Made by a program: the position numbers and the translations under genes. The notes under the pieces are model-generated. The model saw nothing but the letters and a program-made list of their open reading frames with translations, was not told where the DNA came from and did not search any database. Shown piece by piece: positions 47,301-55,600 of a stretch of DNA of 64,000 nt. Positions within the stretch are counted from its first letter, which is position 1, and each line of letters begins with the position of its first letter. Source of the DNA: Chitinophagales bacterium. GTDB taxonomy: Bacteria; Bacteroidota; Bacteroidia; Chitinophagales; JADIYW01. Where the stretch lies: positions 114,839-178,838 of the forward strand of contig JAMLHH010000001.1 of NCBI GenBank assembly GCA_023957215.1. The letters run 5' to 3'.

Positions 47301-50300
47301 GTAATACGTGCCTTTGGCTACCCAAACCTGCTGCGTACCATTGGCATCTATGGCATCCTGTAACTGATCCGTGGCATTCGCCCAACTGCTGCCGTCGCCT
47401 AAGCCTGTAGCGGCAACTTTTACATACACAATAGCATTGCTGTCTGCCACAGGGCTGTATTCATACGCGCCCATATCTATATTGTTGCCGATAAAGCGCT
47501 GGCCACCACTTACATCAAGGCTGGATGTGGGATAGCCGAAAAAGCTGTTGTTTCCGGTGCTGATCAATGGGTGCGCTCCGGGCATTTTCAGCTTATAATC
47601 GCCGCCGGCGGGATTTACAAATATCAATGCAGGGGTAATGCCTGTGGCGTTTACATTGCTGTTGGTGGTATCGGCGCTGCCTTCCACCAGGGAATTATAA
47701 GCGGTATAGTTTGCACCGTTCAAGCCGTACAGAATTGTGTTTTTTAGTTCAGATTGTCCTGTGCTAATGTCTAATCCGTAAACGGTATTGCCTGCAATGG
47801 TGCTGTTGACTAATTTTACGGTATCGTCGCTTTGTTTCAGACCGCCATTGGGATTACTGATGATAGCGGAATTGGTGATAATCGTCGGTGTATTCATATT
47901 GACAATACCGCCTGCATTATTGTTTTTAAACAGCAATGCATACAGGTTTACCGAACCGCCTGTATTGTACATTCCTCCGCCCTGACTACCTGCGGTGTTG
48001 CCTGTGGCGGTGGCGGTGCTTATGGAAAAAACTGCGTTGTTGTTATACGCCATACCACCCGAACCCGATGCAGTATTGTTGGTGGCGGTTAGTTTGCTCA
48101 GCGAAAGCGTAGCATTGTTGTTATACACCATACCGCCTGAACCGGAAGCCGTATTATTGGTCGCCGTTACTTCACTCATCGTAGCGGAAACATTATCATT
48201 GTACATACCGCCGCCATTCACGGCTGTATTGTTATTCAGGCTGATGTTAGTCAATACGGGATTACCGATATTGTTATAGATACCGCCGCCATTGATATTG
48301 GCGGTATTGTTTTGCAGCACGATGTTTTCCATTTTGACGGTAGAATAGCGGTTGAAGATGCCACCGCCATAATTAGCGGTATTGTTTTTGAAAACAAGGT
48401 TGCGGAGTGTGGGTGAGGCATAGCGGTTGTTCATGCCGCCGCCATCGCTGGGGCTGTTGCCGTTGGTCAGCGTAAATCCGTCTAATACGGCAGTGCTGTC
48501 CAATGAATCAGCCGCAGTAAAGACGTTCCACACTACCGGCTTCAGGTTCATACCGTTCAGTACGGAGCCTATGATTCCAGATGTGTCGGGCATGATGCGG
48601 TTATTACCCAGATTGACAATGCCATTGTCGGGGTCGAAGCCGCCGTATATTTTCACGCCGTTTTTCATCACAAAACTATTGTCGGGCGAGGGTATGTTAT
48701 AATTGCCTTTGGCTACCCATACCTGTTGTGTGCCGGAGGCATCAATGGCTCTTTGCAATTTGTGGGTGGCATTCGCCCAACTGTCGCCCATTCCGGTTCC
48801 GGTGGAGGCCGGCTTTACATACATTATCGGCTGCGCATTGGGGTTCAGCATAAACTCATACGCACCCATGTCTATGGTGGTATCAGTTACCCTCGGAAGC
48901 CCCATTATATCTTTAGCAGCGGTGGTAAGATTGGGAAATATACTGTTGTAGCCGCTGTTGATGGCAGGCACATTCCAGCGCAGGGAATAATTTTTGGTGG
49001 CCGTATCGGCAAAAACATTGCCCACATTCCACCCGGTGGCATCTGCATTGCCGCCGAAATCAGGCAAAGCGTTGTTTTCAATGAAAGAATAGAGCGAAAT
49101 TATGTTGTTGCCGTTCAAGCCCGAAACCGTGCCGAAAAGAACTGAATTGGAAAGCGTAATCTGACCCGGATTGTTGGCATCAAAAGGAGTCATGGCAATA
49201 GCGTTAGAGGCGTTGCCTGCTATGGTAACATTGCGCAGCGCAATGCGTCCTCCTGTCTGGTACAAGCCCCTGCCTGCATTGCCCACAATAGCGGTATTGG
49301 TAACAGGCGGTGAGGACATGATATTATAAAGCCCCGTGTTGCCGTTGCCGGTAATGAGCAGGTTGCTGAGCGTGGGCGAGGCATAGCGGTTGTGAATGCA
49401 GCCTTCGTTGGCGGATCCTGTGGCATTTTTCAGCGTAAAGCCGTCCAACACGGCGGAGGTATCCATAGCAGTGGCGGCGGTAAGGTAATTCCAAATAACG
49501 GGGCGTTCGTTATTACCGTCCAATATAGAACCCTGATTACCCAATGCAGGCATGATGCGGTTATCGTTCAGGCTGCTGATACCATTGGCAGGGTCAAAGC
49601 CACCATATATCTTCACACCGTTTTTCATCACAAAACTGTTGGGCGAGGGTACTTTATACGTGCCTTTGGCTACAAATACCTTTTGTGTACCTGCGGCATC
49701 AATAGCACCCTGCAAATTAGCCGTAGCATTTGCCCATGAGCTACCATCGCCTAAGCCTGTTTCGTTGGTTTTTACATAAACGATACCATTAGCACCGGAG
49801 GAAACTTTATACTCATGTGCGCCCATATCAATAGTGCCGTCCGTAACACGGGGCAGACCGTCAAGGTCAGTTGAATTAGCATTTAAGCCGGGGAAAAAGC
49901 TGTTGCTGCCTGCATTAACAGCAGGAGACCCATATCTTAATCTGAAAATACCATTAGCAGGGTCTGAAAATATTTGTTCGTAAGTTAATGCGCCTAAACC
50001 GGTCGCATTACCTCCGGCATTATAAGAATCGAACTGGCCGGAGCCGGTTTGTATAAGGCAGGATTTTGCATCAATACTGGCTGAAATACCTCCGGAAATG
50101 ATACAGTTTTTTAAATGAGCATAATATCCGTTCGTGTGAACATTTAATATAAGAGCACCCCATGTATCAGGTTCATTGGCTGCAACGGTGCAGTTCGTCA
50201 TGGTAATATCAGACAAAGAAGCGAAAATTACAGTCGAAATGTAAAGACCCTGATTTCCCGTCATTGTATTTTTCGTTATTTCCACATTGGTTAATACCGG

Positions 50301-52964
50301 GCTACTATACATATCTATCCACACGGCAGAGGTGTACCATCCCTGGTTTCTGATGATGTAAGAATTGCTAATAGTAGGATTAGAATAATTTTCTATAGAA
50401 ATACCGCCACCGCCGCCGGTGCTATTAGCCCAATTATCTCGAATCACCAGATTGTTATACACTGCGGAAGAATAAGAATTATATATACCGCCCCCATTAC
50501 CAGAGGCTGAGCCTCCCGCCACAGTAAAACCGTCTATTTTGGCAGAGCTGTTGAGGGCGGTAGCTGCGGTAAAATCATTGAAAATTACCGGACGGATATG
50601 ATTGGCTTCCAAAATAGAGCCTACGGAAAAATTAGTAGGGCTGGGCATGATGCGGGCATCGCTTAGGCTTACAATACCGTTGTCAGGGTCGAACCCGCCG
50701 TATATTTCCACATTGTTTTTCATGATCAGGCTGTGCTCTGTACGGTAATAAGTACCCACTGCCGCAAATACCTTGTGCGTACCGGCCACGTTGATGGCTC
50801 CCTGTATATCGGCGGTAGCATTTGCCCATGAGCTGCCATCTGCCAGCCCTGTGGCTGCGGGCTTTACATATACAATACTGTTGGCATCGGCAGTAATGTT
50901 AAACTCGTAAGCACCCATATCAATGGTATCAGCATAAACGCGCGTACCGCCAAAAAGGTCTCTGGTACCGGCATTCAGCCCGGTGAAATAATTATTATTG
51001 CCTTTGTTTACTACCGGTGCATTGTACAGCAAACGGTAATTGCCACCGGAGGGGTTTACAAACAATTGCTGAACGGCAATACCGACACCGCTTATATTTC
51101 CATTGGTGGTATCTGCACTGTTTTGCACCAATGAGTTGAAAGCCGTGTAAGCTCCGGTGATGTTGCCAAAGGCAAGGGTATTGCGCAGCGTAACCGTACC
51201 GCTTGTATTATACACCGCGCCATTGGAGTTGTTAGCCAACGTAACATTGGTCAGCGTAGGTGCAGTGGCTAAGGGTAATGTCTGTTGCAAACCCACCCCG
51301 GTATTATTCACAATAGCAGTATTGATTATTTTGGCTGCGGAGTTGGTGAGGTACACCGCACCCAATCCATTATTTCCCGTAATCAGCAGGTTGCGGAGCG
51401 TAGGCGAGGCGTAATTGTTGGTGATGCCCGCACCTCCGGTGGGTGCATAGCCGCCGGTAATGGTAAATCCGTCCAGCATGGCGGTGCTGTCCATAGCGTT
51501 GGCTGCGTTAAAGCCATTCCAGAGAACCCTGTGCTGGTTATTTCCGGTGAGTATAGAGCCAACGTCTCCCCCTGTGCCGGGCAAAATACGGTTGTTGCTG
51601 AGCGTGGTAATGCCGTTATCGGGGTCGAATCCACCATATATGGCTACGCCGTTTTTCATGACCAATCCTGTTCCCGGTGTGGTATAAGAACCTTTGGCTA
51701 CATATACCTGCTGTACGCCGGGCGTATTGATAGCGCTTTGCAGGTCGCCCGTGGCATGCTCCCAAGTATTACCAGCACCAAATCCGGTCGCAGTGGGCTT
51801 TACGAAGATAATACCGTTATTAGGGATGAGCGCATATTCAAAAGCACCGATGTCTATGGCACTACCTTTGAGGCGTGGATTACCGGCTAAATCTTTGGTA
51901 TTGGCATTCAAGCCGTCATAAAGGCTGTCCACGCCGGCATCAATAGCAACGGCTCCGGCTTTGAGCCTGAAAATCTGGGCGGAATCTATAAACAAATCGA
52001 AAGGATTGATGTGGGTAGCGGAAGAAAGTCCGTTGTAGGTATAAAGCGTACTGTCCAATATAGAATAGCTGACAGTAAAAGTCCCGCCCTGCATACCGTA
52101 AACAATACTGTTACTAATCGTGCCGGAAGCCCCGGAGCCTTTCATTCCAAAGGGCTTATTAGCGGCAACCGTACAGTTGATTAACTTGATAGTACCCAAA
52201 ATTCCTTGCTGATAAATACCACCCGGCTGCGGATTAGAGCCTGTGTAGCTACTGGTATTGTTGCTCACTTCGGTATTAACCAGCACCGGAGATGATGCAT
52301 TCATGCTATACAAACCGCCGACCTGTCCGCCTAAATTACCTTTTATATAGCAGTTAATAAAAATAGGTGAAGAATTAAAAGCGTTTAAAACGCCGCCACA
52401 AAATCCACCCATATTGCTTTTTATCGTTACATTTCTTAATGTAGGTGAAGCATAGGTGTTTAATATTCCTCCTGCATCGGAGTTGTTAAAACCTTCGGTG
52501 ATAGTAAATCCGTCTAACAGGGCTGTGGTATCTAAGGGGGAAGTCTGTGAAAATGCGTTATACACCACCGGACGCTGGTAGTTGCCACTGAGGATAGTCC
52601 CATTATTATTATAAGGATTGGGTAAAATACGGTTGTCCGCCAGTGTGCTGATACCTGCGGAGGGGTTGAAACCGCCGTAGATGGCAACACCGTTTTTCAT
52701 CACATACCCGGAATTGACCGGGTAATAGGTGCCGATGGCTACAAATACCTTTTGCACTCCTGCTGCATCAATCGCTCCCTGCAAATTAGAAGTGGCATTC
52801 ACCCAGCTATTTCCGGTACTGTCACCAGAACCTACTGTTCTGACATAAATAATACCGTTGGCATCGGGGGTTAAAGCATAAACATTCCATCCTGTGAGGA
52901 ATAGGATGAGAACACAATAAATTTTTATTATAATTTTTAAATATTTCATCATATTAATTGACAT
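44334..52964 (-). CDS. Giant seven-module beta-helix surface protein with T9SS sorting domain
   Basis: A 2876-residue exported protein (signal LKIIIKIYCVLILFLTGWNVYA). Seven modules of about 1.0-1.4 kb begin near 52.87, 51.82, 50.89, 49.79, 48.83, 47.44 and 46.00 kb. Each starts IVYVK..ATGxGDGSSWANAT and GVKIYGGFDPDNGI, runs through Gly/Asn-rich beta-helix coils (GGGIYN; ASPTLRNL), and closes DMGAYEF. The fifth module has extra coils (TATNNTASGSGGM repeated). The end is a T9SS type A domain. Both ends have normal base composition, the interior is GC-rich. It starts on an ATG that overlaps the stop of the 95-codon gene (TAATG). Surface adhesin is the likely role. Confidence 0.88.
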   Translation of the reverse strand: MSINMMKYLKIIIKIYCVLILFLTGWNVYALTPDANGIIYVRTVGSGDSTGNSWVNATSNLQGAIDAAGVQKVFVAIGTYYPVNSGYVMKNGVAIYGGFNPSAGISTLADNRILPNPYNNNGTILSGNYQRPVVYNAFSQTSPLDTTALLDGFTITEGFNNSDAGGILNTYASPTLRNVTIKSNMGGFCGGVLNAFNSSPIFINCYIKGNLGGQVGGLYSMNASSPVLVNTEVSNNTSSYTGSNPQPGGIYQQGILGTIKLINCTVAANKPFGMKGSGASGTISNSIVYGMQGGTFTVSYSILDSTLYTYNGLSSATHINPFDLFIDSAQIFRLKAGAVAIDAGVDSLYDGLNANTKDLAGNPRLKGSAIDIGAFEYALIPNNGIIFVKPTATGFGAGNTWEHATGDLQSAINTPGVQQVYVAKGSYTTPGTGLVMKNGVAIYGGFDPDNGITTLSNNRILPGTGGDVGSILTGNNQHRVLWNGFNAANAMDSTAMLDGFTITGGYAPTGGAGITNNYASPTLRNLLITGNNGLGAVYLTNSAAKIINTAIVNNTGVGLQQTLPLATAPTLTNVTLANNSNGAVYNTSGTVTLRNTLAFGNITGAYTAFNSLVQNSADTTNGNISGVGIAVQQLFVNPSGGNYRLLYNAPVVNKGNNNYFTGLNAGTRDLFGGTRVYADTIDMGAYEFNITADANSIVYVKPAATGLADGSSWANATADIQGAINVAGTHKVFAAVGTYYRTEHSLIMKNNVEIYGGFDPDNGIVSLSDARIMPSPTNFSVGSILEANHIRPVIFNDFTAATALNSSAKIDGFTVAGGSASGNGGGIYNSYSSAVYNNLVIRDNWANSTGGGGGISIENYSNPTISNSYIIRNQGWYTSAVWIDMYSSPVLTNVEITKNTMTGNQGLYISTVIFASLSDITMTNCTVAANEPDTWGALILNVHTNGYYAHLKNCIISGGISASIDAKSCLIQTGSGQFDSYNAGGNATGLGALTYEQIFSDPANGIFRLRYGSPAVNAGSNSFFPGLNANSTDLDGLPRVTDGTIDMGAHEYKVSSGANGIVYVKTNETGLGDGSSWANATANLQGAIDAAGTQKVFVAKGTYKVPSPNSFVMKNGVKIYGGFDPANGISSLNDNRIMPALGNQGSILDGNNERPVIWNYLTAATAMDTSAVLDGFTLKNATGSANEGCIHNRYASPTLSNLLITGNGNTGLYNIMSSPPVTNTAIVGNAGRGLYQTGGRIALRNVTIAGNASNAIAMTPFDANNPGQITLSNSVLFGTVSGLNGNNIISLYSFIENNALPDFGGNADATGWNVGNVFADTATKNYSLRWNVPAINSGYNSIFPNLTTAAKDIMGLPRVTDTTIDMGAYEFMLNPNAQPIMYVKPASTGTGMGDSWANATHKLQRAIDASGTQQVWVAKGNYNIPSPDNSFVMKNGVKIYGGFDPDNGIVNLGNNRIMPDTSGIIGSVLNGMNLKPVVWNVFTAADSLDSTAVLDGFTLTNGNSPSDGGGMNNRYASPTLRNLVFKNNTANYGGGIFNRYSTVKMENIVLQNNTANINGGGIYNNIGNPVLTNISLNNNTAVNGGGMYNDNVSATMSEVTATNNTASGSGGMVYNNNATLSLSKLTATNNTASGSGGMAYNNNAVFSISTATATGNTAGSQGGGMYNTGGSVNLYALLFKNNNAGGIVNMNTPTIITNSAIISNPNGGLKQSDDTVKLVNSTIAGNTVYGLDISTGQSELKNTILYGLNGANYTAYNSLVEGSADTTNSNVNATGITPALIFVNPAGGDYKLKMPGAHPLISTGNNSFFGYPTSSLDVSGGQRFIGNNIDMGAYEYSPVADSNAIVYVKVAATGLGDGSSWANATDQLQDAIDANGTQQVWVAKGTYYGNFWLKPYISLYGGFDPDNGISTLNDNRIMMDTVNNTGSVLDGTNSGTTLQTVKNTVTDGFTIQHGSSDKGGGIYNYNTGSYDVLYDTLRNLVVRDNQATDGGGIYNRANHAILENIILKNNVAVSGGGMYNTGAQYYPTTMTNIIITNNSATDGGGIFNVGTGDLSWPNGIGGNNLIMNEVSLLNNAASHFGGGLLNGGIGYRLYTNAEIRANYIMNNVKIQGNSAGEQGGGIYHNTGEGVITNGLITDNTCDSMGSAVFIRTNYLTANNTTFANNVCNNPSPTFNTDLYIESFLENMIEMDMPELFNQDHYVQLPEMYVNNSIVFAKANPYHSYRPKHSLLKDLIIFDYLSDTLGNIKADNMEVEDVFTDPANGDYTLRTSSPAINKGADSLFPNFNSNTSTDLAGNLRKIGSAIDMGAYELPIVITPDANGIAYVKPDATGTKDGSSWANATDNIPEAIQGTGTQQVWVAKGNYPVRGVGFAMKNGVKIYGGFAPDSGIVTLADHRIMPGELSNSPFFGGGQGEAGSVLDGRNRQPIILNLFKDTTAIDTTARLDGFTLANGNYDFGSGIQNKYASPTLSNLVVKNCVAQYDGGGIYNDVNCNPIMSNMVISGNSGNYGGGMFNKSASLQMTNIAIIHNTSDNDGGGMYNDASAAPSLTNVAITQNTAVSGAGMFNRNSSPTLLNTTITGNIPDAIAGSNGGASSVANSIVFGSVTASYSAQYSLIEGNAGGSNGNLNGQNITANDVFTDTATGDYTLKTNSPVIDMGDNALFAGLDTSTKDLAGNLRLQEGTVDLGAYEFQSSSVLPITLLSFTVEKDKATALLTWTTVSEQNNQGFEIERSTDAKNWYKIGYQPSKSENGNSWQPLTYRFTDMQPEEGIDYYRFKQIDFDGKTEYSPIRYVIFDEQRDIKIYPNPAKEQISISGLQGGETLLLIDELGRMIRTIHSENKVETVSVSDLISGSYYILIQSKSGSRYSLKLVIRQ
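44495..44880 (-). repeat. Duplicated 3' segment, copy 2
   Basis: Partner of 41769-42160. The similarity ends inside the T9SS domain: the final 60 residues differ (LLLIDELGRMIRTIHSENK here, IIIYDLYGRVISQLKTNHS there). Confidence 0.85.
45720..45750. repeat. REP-like palindrome inside the giant gene
   Basis: TTCCCCC (45720-45726) and GGGGGAA (45744-45750) form a 7-bp inverted repeat inside codons of module 7. It adds SPFFGGGQGEA in frame between RIMPG and GSVLDG, a join the other modules make with a shorter linker. Confidence 0.6.
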
Positions 52965-53251
52965 TATTTTTGAGTATTAGTATGTGTTTCTTTTGAATAA
53001 TAATTCATACCAGTTTCAGCCATATATCCAATATTCTCTATGAATCCTGTATTTACCTGAACCATTTCATATTTCGCTTCTCTTTGGTATAAACTGATAT
53101 TTTCAGATGCCTGATTGTCAATCTGATGAATTTTAATGTCATACCATAGCCATATAAAGAATGCAAGCAGTATAAATGTCAAAATGATGGCAATAAGGAT
53201 GTACAGTTCCTTAAAAATTTTCGATCGTTTTTGAATAGATATTTTGCTCAT
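52964..53251 (-). CDS. Small membrane protein, first gene of the beta-helix operon
   Basis: 95 residues with a basic N-terminus (SKISIQKRSKIFKE), one strong transmembrane helix (residues about 17-40, LYILIAIILTFILLAFFIWL) and a polar C-terminal domain (YQREAKYEMVQVNTGFIENI) probably outside the inner membrane. No family is recognised. Its stop overlaps the giant gene start (TAATG), so the two should be made together. It may help export or act as an accessory; this is by context only. The phased GTTA boxes lie 43 bp upstream. Confidence 0.75.
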   Translation of the reverse strand: MSKISIQKRSKIFKELYILIAIILTFILLAFFIWLWYDIKIHQIDNQASENISLYQREAKYEMVQVNTGFIENIGYMAETGMNYYSKETHTNTQK

Positions 53252-53293
53252 TCCGTAAAAGTGGAGTGTAGAATCGACAAATTCAAATATTAG

Positions 53294-53338
53294 GGGTTAC
53301 AAAGGTGTTAGATGGGCGTTACAAAAGCGTTACAAAAA
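53294..53338 (-). promoter_or_regulatory. Operator array: four GTTA boxes at 11-bp spacing
   Basis: GTTA starts at 53296, 53307, 53318 and 53329, each exactly 11 bp apart. Three copies extend to GTTACAAA; the second is weaker (GTTAGATG). The array overlaps a near-consensus -7 element (CACCTTTG on the minus strand, 53298-53305), 43 bp before the small membrane protein ATG. Same-face spacing fits co-operative binding by a regulator, perhaps the product of the next gene. Confidence 0.6.
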
Positions 53339-53406
53339 AGGGCAGAAGCACAATAATTTGATTATTAATGGAATAAGATTTTCATACGTAAGCCATAGCT
53401 ATCTTC

Positions 53407-55086
53407 TTAAATCTTCTCCACAATTTGATCTATCGAAACATCGGTTTCCAAAGACATTTTTTTTCTAAATCTCAAACGATACTGGCGGACTGCTTCCTGC
53501 CCCACCCCCAATGTAGCAGCCATTTCCTTCGGGTTGAATTTTAATTTAGTCAGTACCACAAAACGAATCTCTGCTGGACTTAAATCGGGCATCTTTTCTT
53601 TGAGTCGTGTCAAAAATCCCGGGTTTAATCTTTCAAAAGCAGCCCTAAAAATCAACCATTCATCCTCATTCAAAATAGTGCTTTGCTGTAAGCGGGCAAT
53701 AATATCTTCATTTTTACCATCTACCTGACTCTGTAAAGACTCTATGAGTGCATTGTTTTCCGAAATTCTTTTCAGAAAATATTGTAATTGTTGTTCAGCA
53801 TTTTTTAAAGCCCGATGCTTGTCTTTTACCTTTGTCCGCAGTTCCCTTAAAAACCATAAAATAGTCAGTAAAACGATAATCAATCCGGCAATCAGCAGGT
53901 TGCGCTGGTTGATTTTTTGCTGTTTTTCGTTTTCTAATTTTTGTAAGGAATTTTGATATTTTTCGTAGTCCGCCTTTTGTAGTGCATGGGTAATCTGGAG
54001 TGCGTTGAATCTTCTTGCCAGACTGTCTTTCACTGCAAATGCCGAATCAGTATAGGTCTTTGCCATTAGGGCATCACCCTGCAACCATGCCAGTCGTGCT
54101 AACTGCGGATAAAGTGCTTCATATCGGTGATATTGGTGTGAGGTTTGCGTATATTTTAAAGCCTCTTGCAAATAACGGCCTGCTTCCTCCTTTTGTCCTT
54201 CATCCAATGCAATTGTACCCAGACAAGTCAATGCTCCTGCCGCCAAACCCCAATCCTGATATTCCAAGGCTATTTTTGCATCTTCCCGCAACAGAGGTTT
54301 TGCTTTCGCATAGTCCTGCTGTAAAAAATAGCTATATCCGATATTCCCTCTGCTGATACCATACCATATTTGCTTACTACTGCTATCTGTCTCAGTTTCA
54401 TAAGCCATTTGAAAATAATAGTTAGCCGTATCATATTGTTGCAGTTGCTGAAAACTCAGACCCAAATTATTAGTCGTTTGTACCACATATCTGGCATAAG
54501 GTGCGGAAGGTGTATATTTCAGAGCTTCTTTTCCATATCGAATGGTGTTTCTATAATCACCAAAATAATAATAGGCTAAACTTATCTGATAATAACAGGC
54601 TTGTTTTTCGGGAAAATCTTCCACGGTAAGTCTTTGAATGACTTCTTCTAATTTTTTATAGTGCAGAAAAGACAGTTCATAATTATAACCTTTGTCAAAA
54701 TAGATAAAACTCTCCAAACTCTCTATCCGCGCAACCAACCAGTATTTTTTCTTTTTTCGGGCTACAGAATTTAAGGAGTCCAAAGTGGTAATAACCTGTC
54801 GGACGGGACGTAGCTGATGATGATAATCGTTGTGGGCTTTCATTAAAATCAATTCTAACAGTAAATCCTCATCACCGGCTTTTTGGGCTACTTTTTCCAA
54901 TGCATTCATTTTTTGAATACCGGCAGATGCATCCGTATGGACATTGACCAATGTATCAATATAAAAGGAAAATAAAACAGGGCTTCTCTGATTATAAGTC
55001 TTATGAATAAGGTTGTCATACTGAGCATAAGATCTGAATGGAAAAGCCACCATCAGAAAAATCGGAAGATATCTAAAAAACTTCAA
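53407..55086 (-). CDS. Membrane-spanning TPR regulator with C-terminal HTH
   Basis: 559 residues. A signal peptide or anchor (FFRYLPIFLMVAFPFRSYA) is followed by tetratricopeptide repeats (about 60-380; GNIGYSYFLQQDYAKAKPLL, NNLGLSFQQLQQYDTANYYF), one transmembrane helix (about 397-414), a coiled coil (420-460), and a LuxR-like HTH (about 497-545; LSPAEIRFVVLTKLKFNPKE, LGVGQEAVRQYRLRFRKKM). This layout places the TPRs in the periplasm and HTH in the cytoplasm: a one-component sensor. The start is TTG at 55086. It lies upstream of the phased operator and surface-protein operon, in the same direction, and is a good candidate to control it. Confidence 0.85.
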   Translation of the reverse strand: MKFFRYLPIFLMVAFPFRSYAQYDNLIHKTYNQRSPVLFSFYIDTLVNVHTDASAGIQKMNALEKVAQKAGDEDLLLELILMKAHNDYHHQLRPVRQVITTLDSLNSVARKKKKYWLVARIESLESFIYFDKGYNYELSFLHYKKLEEVIQRLTVEDFPEKQACYYQISLAYYYFGDYRNTIRYGKEALKYTPSAPYARYVVQTTNNLGLSFQQLQQYDTANYYFQMAYETETDSSSKQIWYGISRGNIGYSYFLQQDYAKAKPLLREDAKIALEYQDWGLAAGALTCLGTIALDEGQKEEAGRYLQEALKYTQTSHQYHRYEALYPQLARLAWLQGDALMAKTYTDSAFAVKDSLARRFNALQITHALQKADYEKYQNSLQKLENEKQQKINQRNLLIAGLIIVLLTILWFLRELRTKVKDKHRALKNAEQQLQYFLKRISENNALIESLQSQVDGKNEDIIARLQQSTILNEDEWLIFRAAFERLNPGFLTRLKEKMPDLSPAEIRFVVLTKLKFNPKEMAATLGVGQEAVRQYRLRFRKKMSLETDVSIDQIVEKI

Positions 55087-55162
55087 TCTTTGAGGCTGTT
55101 TGTTTTTGCAAATTACACAAAGTTTTCAAAACCCGATAGCATTATAAAACAATTTGCACATC

Positions 55163-55522
55163 CTACTTCACAAACTGAAATGCCCACCAAATCAGCACAA
55201 ATTGCAAGGGCAAACGCAAGACTGTCAGCCAAAAACCTTTTTTCTTTTTGACATAATATTTTCTCGTCATTTCGATATTGGCTGGAAAGACAGCTATCAA
55301 TAAAGCAATAGATGCATAAGCACCCAAGGTTTGAGTACCGGAAAAGAATAATAAAAGTCCACAAACGATTTCTGCAACACCGCTTAAAAGAACCAAAGCC
55401 TTATGCACCGGCAAATATTCGGGCATTATCTTCATATAGACCTTTGGATATGCAAAATGTAAAACACCCGTCAGTATAAAGAGACTGGCGAAAATATATT
55501 TTGAGACGAGTAAATAATCCAT
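55163..55522 (-). CDS. DoxX-family membrane protein
   Basis: A 119-residue protein with four hydrophobic helices (about 5-25, 40-62, 67-82, 98-116). LFILTGVLHFAYPKVYMKIM and LLSGVAEIVCGLLLFF match the DoxX family. Its function in Bacteroidota is not settled; proposed links are to redox or thiol metabolism. It is monocistronic by spacing. Confidence 0.82.
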   Translation of the reverse strand: MDYLLVSKYIFASLFILTGVLHFAYPKVYMKIMPEYLPVHKALVLLSGVAEIVCGLLLFFSGTQTLGAYASIALLIAVFPANIEMTRKYYVKKKKGFWLTVLRLPLQFVLIWWAFQFVK

Positions 55523-55600
55523 TTCTGCTTTTATTTTTCAAACAAAATAAACCTAAATAAGAAATTATATCTACTGTTTTATAAAACTTTCAGTTAAATA

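Noticed and set aside
45145..51921. Long plus-strand ORFs opposite the giant beta-helix gene (up to 201 codons at 51285-51890)
   Set aside because: They are antisense shadows of a repetitive, GC-rich coding region, recur with the modules, and show no family features or start signals.
44334..52964. Regular repeats resembling a CRISPR array
   Set aside because: The repeats are about 1 kb protein modules in one open frame with drifting sequence, not short identical repeats with unique spacers.
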